This document shows, piece after piece, positions 8,622 through 15,765 of a stretch of DNA of 64,000 nt. The stretch's first letter is position 1; every line of letters starts with the position of its first letter. The translations under genes and the position numbers were made by a program. Below the pieces are notes generated by a model that saw nothing but the letters and a program-made list of their open reading frames with translations, was not told the origin of the DNA and did no database searches. This stretch comes from Kribbella steppae (GTDB lineage Bacteria; Actinomycetota; Actinomycetes; Propionibacteriales; Kribbellaceae), in the NCBI RefSeq assembly GCF_004342025.1, contig NZ_SLWN01000027.1:1-64000 (forward strand). The letters run 5' to 3'.

Positions 8622-8689
8622 TTAAGCGGTTTACCGACCACCAGACAAGTGAACGGCACTCTTCGGCGGCCAGCGGTTAAACGCTTTGA
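8622..8689. promoter_or_regulatory. two candidate LacI-family operators
   Basis: TTAAGCGGTTTA (8622-8633; reverse strand TAAACCGCTTAA) and GGTTAAACGCTTTGA (8675-8689) share the central CG with flanking AA and CTT expected of LacI-family sites. They lie 53 bases apart between the divergent regulator and binding-protein genes, an arrangement that would allow repression of both. Confidence 0.6.
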
Positions 8690-8739
8690 TCAGCACGCCC
8701 GCTGCGGCCCCGACCATCCCCTCCGAAGGAGCGCAAGTC

Positions 8740-9972
8740 ATGATCAGCAAGCGGATCACCGCTGTGCTGGCGGGTGCGACGGCCCTGTCGCTCGTGCTGG
8801 CAGCCTGTGGAGACAGTGGCGGTGACTCGGCGTCGTCCTCGTCCGGCGACACCGTCAAGAGCCTCACGATTCTGGACTACTACAACAACGACCCGGACAA
8901 GTCGCTCGTCCAGAAGGGACTCGACTCCTGCGCGAGCCAGCTGGGCATCACCATCCAACGGGAGACGGTGCCTGGTGACACCTTGATCCAGAAGGTGCTG
9001 CAGCAGGCTTCGTCGAAGACGCTGCCCGACGTGCTGATGCTGGACAACCCGGACGTGCAGCAGATCGCGGCGACCGGTGCGCTGGCGCCCTTGAACGACC
9101 TCGGTCTGAATGCGGACGGAGTCATTCAGGGCATGGTCGACGCGACGTCGTACGAGGGCAAGCTCTACGGACTGGCGCCGGTGACGAACACGATCGCGCT
9201 GTTCTACAACACGCAGATGCTGCAGGAAGCAGGTATCCAGCCGCCGAAGACCTGGGACGAGCTGAAGGCCGCGGCCAAGGCGCTCACCAAGCCGGGCCGG
9301 TACGGCATCGCCTTCAACGCGAACGCGACGTACGAAGGTTCCTGGCAGTTCCTGCCGCCGATGTGGACCAACGGTGGTGACGAGACGGACCTGAACAGCC
9401 CGCAGGTCGCGGAAGCGCTGCAGCTGTGGGTGGATCTGGTGCAGTCGGGCTCGGCGTCGAAGAGCGTCATCAACTGGACCCAGGGCGACGCGAAGGACCA
9501 GTTCGTGGCCGGCAAGGCCGCGATGATGGTGAACGGCCCGTGGCAGATCCCTTCGCTGCAGAAGACCCCGAACGTCAAGTGGGACGTGGTCACGTTCCCG
9601 CTGAACAAGCCGGACCAGACGCCGGTCGCACCGCTCGGTGGTGAGGCCTGGACGGTCCCGCTGAACAAGGACCAGGCCAAGCAGCAGAAGGCCGCCGACT
9701 TCGTGAAATGCCTGAACTCGGACGAGAACGAGCTGGCCTGGGCGAAGGCCCGGTTCACCATTCCGACCAGGACCGCGCTGCTCGACCAGTACGTCAAGGA
9801 CGTGCCGTCGATGAAGGCCTTCACCGAGCAGGTCAAGAGCGCCCGGTCCCGGACCGGCAAGCTGGGCGAGAAGTGGCCGGAGGCCGCCAAGGTGATCTAC
9901 CAGGCGATCGCTCTCGCGCTGACCGGTAAGGCCTCGGCCCAGGATGCCTTCAAGCAGGCCTCCGGCGGCTGA
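8740..9972 (+). CDS. sugar ABC transporter substrate-binding lipoprotein
   Basis: CUT1-type solute-binding lipoprotein of 410 residues. A signal sequence (residues 1-22, ISKRITAVLAGATALSLVLA) ends in the lipobox LAAC, so the mature protein would be lipid-anchored outside the membrane. The SBP_bac_1-type body has the typical PDVLMLDNPDVQQIAATGAL and NGPWQIP segments. The ATG at 8740 is preceded by GGAG; an upstream ATG at 8686 lacks one and would bury the signal peptide. First gene of a LacI-controlled operon with two permeases and no ATPase gene; an unlinked MsiK-type ATPase would be needed. Confidence 0.93.
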   Translation: MISKRITAVLAGATALSLVLAACGDSGGDSASSSSGDTVKSLTILDYYNNDPDKSLVQKGLDSCASQLGITIQRETVPGDTLIQKVLQQASSKTLPDVLMLDNPDVQQIAATGALAPLNDLGLNADGVIQGMVDATSYEGKLYGLAPVTNTIALFYNTQMLQEAGIQPPKTWDELKAAAKALTKPGRYGIAFNANATYEGSWQFLPPMWTNGGDETDLNSPQVAEALQLWVDLVQSGSASKSVINWTQGDAKDQFVAGKAAMMVNGPWQIPSLQKTPNVKWDVVTFPLNKPDQTPVAPLGGEAWTVPLNKDQAKQQKAADFVKCLNSDENELAWAKARFTIPTRTALLDQYVKDVPSMKAFTEQVKSARSRTGKLGEKWPEAAKVIYQAIALALTGKASAQDAFKQASGG

Positions 9973-9977
9973 TCGCA

Positions 9978-10937
9978 ATGGCCCATGCGACGTTGACCCG
10001 CGATGACGCCGCGGCGTCCGGCCCGGAACCTGCTCGCAGGTTCCGGGGCCGGCGCCACCGGGGTGAAGATCTGACCAAGGTTCTGTTCGTGCTGCCGGCC
10101 GCGCTGGCGATGGTTGCCCTGTTCGGGTATCCGGTGGTCAAGAACCTGATGATGAGCCTGCAGGACTACGGCCTGCGGACGTTCTTCACCGGCGAGGCTC
10201 CCTGGGTCGGGTTGAAGAACTACACGGCGGTGGTGACGGACCAACTGTTCTCGCAGGCGATGGTGAACACGGCGCTGTTCACCCTCGGCTCGATCAGTTT
10301 CCAGTTCGTCATCGGTCTCGGGCTGGCGCTGTTCTTCCGCCGGCGCTTCCCGCTCAACGGCGTACTGCGATCGCTGCTCCTGCTTCCGTGGCTGCTGCCG
10401 CTGATCGTGTCCAGTGCGACCTGGCGGTCGATTCTCGAGCAGGACAGCGGCATCCTGAACCGCACGCTGGCCTGGCTCGGCCTCATCAACGATCCGGTGC
10501 CGTGGCTGAACTCGCCGTCGGTCGCGCTGATCGCGGTGATCGGGGTGAACATCTGGATCGGCATCCCGTTCAACGTGACGCTGCTGTACTCGGGGCTGTC
10601 CGAGATCCCGGACGAGTTGTACGAGGCCGGCCAGTTGGACGGCGCCACCGGCTGGCGCGCGTTCTGGTACATCACCTGGCCGAACCTGCGGGCGGTGGCG
10701 AGTGTGGTGCTGATGCTCGGCGTGGTCTACACGATCAAGGTGCTGGACATCATCCTCGGCCTCACCGGCGGCGGTCCGGCCAACGCGACCCAGACGCTGG
10801 CCACCCAGTCGTACGAGCGGTCGTTCATCGACTTCAAGTTCGGCGAAGGCGCCGCGCTGAGCAACATCCTGATCGCGATCTCGCTGCTGTTCGCGGTCCT
10901 CTACCTGCGCGGCACCCGTCGTGCCGTCGACGAGTAG
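9978..10937 (+). CDS. sugar ABC transporter permease, MalF/UgpA type
   Basis: Integral membrane subunit of the carbohydrate importer, 319 residues with about six membrane segments after a cytoplasmic arginine-rich N-terminus. The ATPase-contacting EAA loop is seen as YEAGQLDGATGWRAFWYITWP near residues 215-235. It starts 5 bases after the binding-protein stop, so translation is probably coupled. Partner of the second permease downstream, from which it is now separated by an inserted palindromic element. Confidence 0.93.
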   Translation: MAHATLTRDDAAASGPEPARRFRGRRHRGEDLTKVLFVLPAALAMVALFGYPVVKNLMMSLQDYGLRTFFTGEAPWVGLKNYTAVVTDQLFSQAMVNTALFTLGSISFQFVIGLGLALFFRRRFPLNGVLRSLLLLPWLLPLIVSSATWRSILEQDSGILNRTLAWLGLINDPVPWLNSPSVALIAVIGVNIWIGIPFNVTLLYSGLSEIPDELYEAGQLDGATGWRAFWYITWPNLRAVASVVLMLGVVYTIKVLDIILGLTGGGPANATQTLATQSYERSFIDFKFGEGAALSNILIAISLLFAVLYLRGTRRAVDE

Positions 10938-10960
10938 GAGGCGTACGACAATGACTGTGC

Positions 10961-11091
10961 TTTTGGCCGGGCCTTCGGCGCCGGCAGGGTCATGGGGCCT
11001 TGGCTCCCGGCCTTCCCTCGTCACTCCAGTCGCTTCGCTCCCTCCGCTCCTCAGTCCAGGCCGGGAGGCCCCATGACCGACTCGACTGTGC
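10961..11091. mobile_element. small palindromic element inserted at the start of the second permease gene
   Basis: GACTGTGC occurs at 10953-10960 and again at 11084-11091, 131 bases apart. Removing one copy and everything between them joins the ATG at 10951 in frame to the permease, giving MTVRRGVY, with AGGAGG ideally placed upstream. The inserted DNA holds two arms (10988-11012 and 11059-11078) that are complementary over 20 bases apart from a 5-base bulge. Its right arm supplies GGGAGG and a new ATG at 11073. The old start now opens a 41-codon frame ending at 11076, overlapping the new start. No transposase is encoded. Confidence 0.75.
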
Positions 11092-11888
11092 GTCGCGGGG
11101 TCTACACCGTGATCGGCGTACTGATCCTGTGCATGATGCTCTTCCCCGTCTACTGGATGGTGAACGCGTCGCTGCAGCCGTCCGGCAACACGTTGACGGC
11201 CGGCTTCCTGCCCCTCGACCCGACGTTCGCCGGCTACCGGCGGGCGCTCAGTGAACAGGGCGGCAACCTGGTCACCAGCCTGATCATCGCGGTCGGCACC
11301 GTGGTGCTCAGCCTGGCCGTCGCCACCCCGTGCGCGTACGCGCTCTCGCAGTTCCGGTCCCGCTGGGTGTCGGTCGGGCTGCTGGCGATCCTGATCTCGC
11401 AGATGATTCCGGGCATCGTGATCGCCAACGCGCTCTACACGGCGTACGAACGGCTCGGGCTGCTGAACTCGATCCCGGGCCTCATCGTGGCCAACTGCAG
11501 CAGTGGCATCCCGTTCGCGATCCTGATCCTGCGCTCGTTCATGCTCTCGCTGCCGCCGTCGCTGGTGGAGGCTGCGCGGGTGGACGGCGCCGGACTGTTC
11601 CGGGCGTTCGTCTCGATCGTGCTGCCGATCAGCAAGAACTCGCTCATCACCGCGGGACTGTTCAGTTTCCTCTTCTCCTGGAGCGATTTCCTGTTCGCGC
11701 TCACGCTGACCACCAAGGGTGGCGTGCGGCCGGTGACGCTCGGGATCTACCAGTACCTCGGCACCCAGGTGCAGAACTGGAACGCGGTGATGGCGACCGC
11801 GGTCCTCTCGGCGATCCCGGCCATCGTGCTGCTGGTCGCCGCGCAGAAGTACATCGCCGCCGGCGCCATCGGCGGAGCCGTCAAATGA
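11073..11888 (+). CDS. sugar ABC transporter permease, MalG type
   Basis: Second membrane subunit of the importer, 271 residues with six predicted membrane segments. The EAA loop is VEAARVDGAGLFRAFVSIVLP. The start at 11073 is supported by GGGAGG 5 bases upstream, both provided by the inserted palindromic element; the ancestral start was probably the ATG at 10951 (see the element). The mature core is intact from RRGVYTVIGV onward, so the gene should still function. It is followed 19 bases later by the ThuA-like gene. Confidence 0.92.
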   Translation: MTDSTVRRGVYTVIGVLILCMMLFPVYWMVNASLQPSGNTLTAGFLPLDPTFAGYRRALSEQGGNLVTSLIIAVGTVVLSLAVATPCAYALSQFRSRWVSVGLLAILISQMIPGIVIANALYTAYERLGLLNSIPGLIVANCSSGIPFAILILRSFMLSLPPSLVEAARVDGAGLFRAFVSIVLPISKNSLITAGLFSFLFSWSDFLFALTLTTKGGVRPVTLGIYQYLGTQVQNWNAVMATAVLSAIPAIVLLVAAQKYIAAGAIGGAVK

Positions 11889-11907
11889 CTCTAAGGACTG
11901 GATAACT

Positions 11908-12684
11908 ATGACGATTCGCGTACTCGTCTGGGGCGAGAACCGGCACGAGCAGGTCGAGCCGCATGTCGCCGAGATCTACCCCGACGGCATGCACTCGACC
12001 ATCGCCGCCGGGATCAGCGACAACCTCGGCGCCGAGGCGACGGTCGGTACGACGACCCTCGACGAACCCGAGCACGGCCTGACCGAGGAGGTGCTGGCAC
12101 GGACCGACGTCCTGGTGTGGTGGGGTCACGCGGCGCACGGCGAGGTCGACGACGCGGTGGTCGAGCGGGTGTACCAGCACGTGCTGTCCGGGATGGGACT
12201 GGTTGTCCTGCACTCCGGCCACTGGTCGAAGATCTTCGGCAAGCTGATGGGTACGTCGTGCACCCTGCGCTGGCGCAGTGAGCGGGACCGCGAGCTGGTC
12301 TGGACGGTGAACCCGACGCACCCGATCGCCCAGGGTGTACCGCACCCGATCATCATCGAGCAGCAGGAGATGTACGGCGAGTTCTTCGACATCCCGGTGC
12401 CGGACGATCTGGTCTTCGTCTCGTCGTTCAGCGGCGGCGAGGTGTTCCGCTCCGGCTGCACGTTCCGCCGCGGCCACGGCAAGATCTTCTACTTCTCGCC
12501 GGGCGACCAGGACTACCCGGTCTACCACCACAAGGACATCCGCAAGGTGATAGCGAACGGCGTCGCCTGGGTCAACAGCGACCGGCCGGAGCGGGCGGTG
12601 CCGACGTTGCTGCGGTACGAGACCGAGGACTTCTTCAACGGTCACGGCTACACGGGTCCGATCGAAGAGCCTGCCGATGCCTGA
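11908..12684 (+). CDS. ThuA-like trehalose-utilisation domain protein
   Basis: A 258-residue cytoplasmic protein of the ThuA family (class I glutamine amidotransferase-like fold). Visible family features are the N-terminal IRVLVWGENRHEQ, VLVWWGHAAHGEV, GLVVLHSGHWS and GKIFYFSPGDQDYPVYH. In rhizobia ThuA and ThuB act on disaccharides brought in by the linked transporter. Here it sits between the importer and a Gfo/Idh/MocA dehydrogenase, the same ThuA-ThuB-like pairing. Its exact reaction is not established. Confidence 0.85.
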   Translation: MTIRVLVWGENRHEQVEPHVAEIYPDGMHSTIAAGISDNLGAEATVGTTTLDEPEHGLTEEVLARTDVLVWWGHAAHGEVDDAVVERVYQHVLSGMGLVVLHSGHWSKIFGKLMGTSCTLRWRSERDRELVWTVNPTHPIAQGVPHPIIIEQQEMYGEFFDIPVPDDLVFVSSFSGGEVFRSGCTFRRGHGKIFYFSPGDQDYPVYHHKDIRKVIANGVAWVNSDRPERAVPTLLRYETEDFFNGHGYTGPIEEPADA

Positions 12685-13768
12685 CCTCTTGCGCCTACTC
12701 CAGGTCGGCGCGGGCGGCATGGGCCGCGCCTGGCTGCGGACGATTGCCGACAATCCTGATGTCGACCTCGTCGGGTTGATCGACCTCGATGTACCCCTGG
12801 CTCGTGCTGCTGCCGACGAGCACGGGTACGGCGAGGTCCCGGTGGCGGCGTCGATCGAGGAGTTGGGCGTCGACGCCGACGCGGTCATCGACGTGACCGT
12901 GCCGGTCGCGCATCCCACGGTGAGCGTGGATGCCTTGCTGCGTGGGCTTCCGGTGCTCTGCGAGAAGCCGTTGGCCGCGACGGTTCGCGAGTGCCTGGCG
13001 ATGGTTGCCGCCTCGGAGGTGAGCGGCAAGTTGCTGATGGTGTCGCAGTCCCGGCGCTACTTCCGGGCCGGGAATGCCTTCGGCCGGCAGCTCGCCGAGC
13101 TCGGCAGGATCGGGTCGCTGTCGTGCGAATTCTTCAAGGCTCCGCACTTCAGCGGCTTCCGCGAGCGGATGGCCGAACCGTTGCTCGTCGACATGGCGAT
13201 CCATCAGTTCGACCTGTCCCGCAAGCTGATCGGCTCCGAACCGGTCTCGGTGTACTGCGAGTCGTACAACCCGGACTGGAGCTGGTTCGACGGCAATGCG
13301 GGCGCGTCCGCGATCTTCCGGTTCGCCGACGGCACCCGCTTCTCCTTCACCGGCAGCTGGTGTGCACCCGGCCTGGAGACGTCGTGGAACGGCCGCTGGC
13401 GGGCAAGTGCATCCGGCGGTACGGCGACCTGGGACGGAGATAACGCGCCGGTCGCCGAACTGGCCTCGGGCGAGGCATTGCCGGCCACCTTGCTGGAGGA
13501 TCCGGAGCAGATCGCGGGCTCGCTGGTCGAGTTCGTCGACGCGGTCCGGGAGTCCACGATCCCGCAGTCGGAGGTGCACTCCAACGTCGTGAGCGTCGCC
13601 ATGGTCGAGGCCGCCGTACGGTCCGCATCGACCGGTGAGGTGGTCCGCGTGGCCGACGTACTGGAGGCCGCCTACGAAGAAGCCCTCGCCACCGTCCAGG
13701 ACCCGACCCTGCACGCCGCGCTCAAGGCGTGGCCGAATGTACTGAAGGTCGTCGGCCTGGAGTCCTGA
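12677..13768 (+). CDS. Gfo/Idh/MocA-family oxidoreductase
   Basis: A 363-residue NAD(P)-dependent sugar dehydrogenase-like protein. The Rossmann loop GAGGMG is at residues 12-17, the EKP motif (CEKPLA) near 95-100, and the C-terminal alpha/beta substrate domain follows. It overlaps the ThuA-like gene by 8 bases and ends the sugar operon, just before a strong hairpin. By analogy with ThuB it probably oxidises a sugar imported by this system; the substrate is unknown. Confidence 0.88.
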   Translation: MPDLLRLLQVGAGGMGRAWLRTIADNPDVDLVGLIDLDVPLARAAADEHGYGEVPVAASIEELGVDADAVIDVTVPVAHPTVSVDALLRGLPVLCEKPLAATVRECLAMVAASEVSGKLLMVSQSRRYFRAGNAFGRQLAELGRIGSLSCEFFKAPHFSGFRERMAEPLLVDMAIHQFDLSRKLIGSEPVSVYCESYNPDWSWFDGNAGASAIFRFADGTRFSFTGSWCAPGLETSWNGRWRASASGGTATWDGDNAPVAELASGEALPATLLEDPEQIAGSLVEFVDAVRESTIPQSEVHSNVVSVAMVEAAVRSASTGEVVRVADVLEAAYEEALATVQDPTLHAALKAWPNVLKVVGLES

Positions 13769-13797
13769 AGCTCCGGGTCATCCGGGACCCGGAAAGT

Positions 13798-13844
13798 GCT
13801 ACGCGCGGAGAAGCCCCATGGGTTGCGGCTTCTCCGCGCGTAGC
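13798..13844 (+). terminator. terminator hairpin after the sugar operon
   Basis: Perfect 18-base arms (GCTACGCGCGGAGAAGCC and its complement) enclose an 11-base loop, 29 bases after the oxidoreductase stop. No T-run follows, as is common in high-GC actinobacteria. It isolates the sugar operon from the peptidoglycan-salvage operon. Confidence 0.8.
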
Positions 13845-13881
13845 TGTCCCTGACTACACAACGTCAGTTCGTAGTTTGCCC

Positions 13882-13943
13882 TTGACCGGCTCTGGTCGTG
13901 TGGGTAACTTTCGCGTGCGGGGGTGCGCCTGTAATTCAATTAC
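13882..13943 (+). promoter_or_regulatory. promoter and candidate MurR operator of the nagZ operon
   Basis: TTGACC (13882-13887) and TAACTT (13905-13910), spaced 17, form a plausible promoter. Just downstream, GTAATTCAATTAC (13931-13943) is a perfect odd palindrome in an otherwise GC-rich leader, suited to a roadblock operator. Its reverse strand shares the AATTGAA core with the region upstream of murQ, which makes MurR the natural candidate regulator (inference). Confidence 0.6.
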
Positions 13944-13960
13944 TTCATAGGGGGTCTGTC

Positions 13961-15763
13961 ATGTCCGCCTTACGTCGATTGAGTCTCTCCGGACTCGCCA
14001 CCGCAACAGCCATCGCGGGGGTGGGAGTGTCCACAGCGGAAAGCGCGCCACCGCCGGAGCCGGCGAGGATCAGCGATGTACAGCAGGCCGCCCGCGCCAT
14101 TCAGGGGATGACCCTGGAGGAGAAGGTCGGGCAGTTGTTCGTGCTGTTCGCCTACGGGCCGGACGCGCACAAGCCCGACACCCGCAACACCACCCTGTAC
14201 GGCGTCCCCACGCCGGCCGAGGTGGTGGCGAAGTACAAGCCGGGCGGCTGGATCTACTTCAACGGCCGCGGCAACGTGGAGAGCCCGACCCAGCTGGCGA
14301 CGTACTCGAACCAGCTCCAGACCGCGGCCATCAACACCGGCCTGCACGTCCCCATGATGATCGCGACCGACCAGGAGCAGGGCGTCGTGGTCCGGATCGG
14401 TCCGCCGGCCACGCAGTTCGGCGGCAACATGGCGCACGGCGCGACCCGGAACACGGCGGACGCCCGGACCGCCGCCGCCATCACCGGCCGCGAACTGAAG
14501 GCGATGGGCATTCGGCAGGACTACGCCCCGGTCGCCGACGTGAACGTGAACGCCCTCAACCCGGTCATCGGCGTTCGCTCGTTCTCCAGCGACCCGCAGC
14601 TGGTCTCGGACATGACGGTCGCACAGGTGCAGGGCTACCAGCGTGACGCCGGCATCATGGCGACCGCCAAGCACTTCCCGGGCCACGGTGACACCCGGGA
14701 CGACAGCCACACCGCGCTGCCGACGATCAACCACACGCTCGAGCAGTGGAACACGATCGACGCACCGCCGTTCAAGGCCGCGATCAAGGCCGGCATCGAC
14801 TCGATCATGACCGCGCACATCGTGGTCCCGTCGCTCGATCCGTCCGGCGACCCGGCGACGCTGAGCAAGCCGATCCTGACCGGCGTCCTGCGTCAGCAGC
14901 TCGGCTTCAAGGGCCTCATCATCACCGACGGACTGGAGATGGCCGCGGTCCGCCAGCAGTACGGCGACGCCGAGGTGGCGGTCCGGGCGATCGAGGCCGG
15001 GGTGGACCAGTTGCTGCTGCCGCCGGCCCCGGATGTGCAGTTCAACGCCGTCCTGGACGCCGTCCGTTCGGGCCGGATCAGCGAGCAGCGGATCAACGAG
15101 AGCCTGCTGCGCATCCTGCTGATGAAGCTGAAGAACGGCGTCCTGTTCACCCCGTTCGTCGACCCGGCGAAGGTGGCCACCACGGTCGGTACGCCCGCCA
15201 GCCTGGCGACCGCGCAGACGATCGTCGACAAGAGCGTCACGCTGGTCAAGAACAACGCGAACGTCGTGCCGCTGAACGCCGACCCGCGGAAGATCCTGGT
15301 CACCGGGTGGGGCGTGAGTACGACGCAGGCGCTCGCCGCCAGCCTGACCAAGCGCGGTGCCACCACCACGGTCGCGCAGACCGGCGCGGCTCCTTCGGAC
15401 GCGGCCATCGCCGACGCGGTGGCGAAAGCACAGCTGAACGACGTCACCGTCGTAATCACGCAGAAGGCCTGGGACACCACCGTCACCGACAAGCTGGCCA
15501 AACAGCAGAAGCTGGTGAAGGACCTGCTCGCGACCGGGAAGACCGTGATCGTGGTCGCCGTGCGGGACCCGTACGACATCGCGTACTTCGACGCCGCACC
15601 GACGTACCTGGCTACCTACGGTTACGCCGCGGTATCGATGGAGTCACTGGCGAAGGTCATCTACGGTGAGACCAAGCCGACCGGAAAGCTGCCCGTCGAT
15701 ATCCCGGTCGCCGGGCAGCCGGACACCGCCCTCTATCCCTTCGGCCACGGATTGACCTGGTGA
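13961..15763 (+). CDS. nagZ: exported GH3 beta-N-acetylhexosaminidase, NagZ type
   Basis: Predicted to remove non-reducing GlcNAc from cell-wall fragments outside the cell. The 600-residue protein has a Sec-type signal (residues 1-28). In the GH3 barrel the NagZ signature KHFPGHGDTRDDSH supplies the Asp248-His250 acid/base dyad, and ITDGLEM supplies nucleophile Asp323. A C-terminal GH3 domain ends in YPFGHGLTW. The ATG at 13961 follows a GGGGG sequence; an open upstream extension from 13898 would precede the signal. First gene of the salvage operon; its stop overlaps the next gene's alternative GTG start. Confidence 0.92.
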   Translation: MSALRRLSLSGLATATAIAGVGVSTAESAPPPEPARISDVQQAARAIQGMTLEEKVGQLFVLFAYGPDAHKPDTRNTTLYGVPTPAEVVAKYKPGGWIYFNGRGNVESPTQLATYSNQLQTAAINTGLHVPMMIATDQEQGVVVRIGPPATQFGGNMAHGATRNTADARTAAAITGRELKAMGIRQDYAPVADVNVNALNPVIGVRSFSSDPQLVSDMTVAQVQGYQRDAGIMATAKHFPGHGDTRDDSHTALPTINHTLEQWNTIDAPPFKAAIKAGIDSIMTAHIVVPSLDPSGDPATLSKPILTGVLRQQLGFKGLIITDGLEMAAVRQQYGDAEVAVRAIEAGVDQLLLPPAPDVQFNAVLDAVRSGRISEQRINESLLRILLMKLKNGVLFTPFVDPAKVATTVGTPASLATAQTIVDKSVTLVKNNANVVPLNADPRKILVTGWGVSTTQALAASLTKRGATTTVAQTGAAPSDAAIADAVAKAQLNDVTVVITQKAWDTTVTDKLAKQQKLVKDLLATGKTVIVVAVRDPYDIAYFDAAPTYLATYGYAAVSMESLAKVIYGETKPTGKLPVDIPVAGQPDTALYPFGHGLTW

Positions 15764-15765
15764 CG

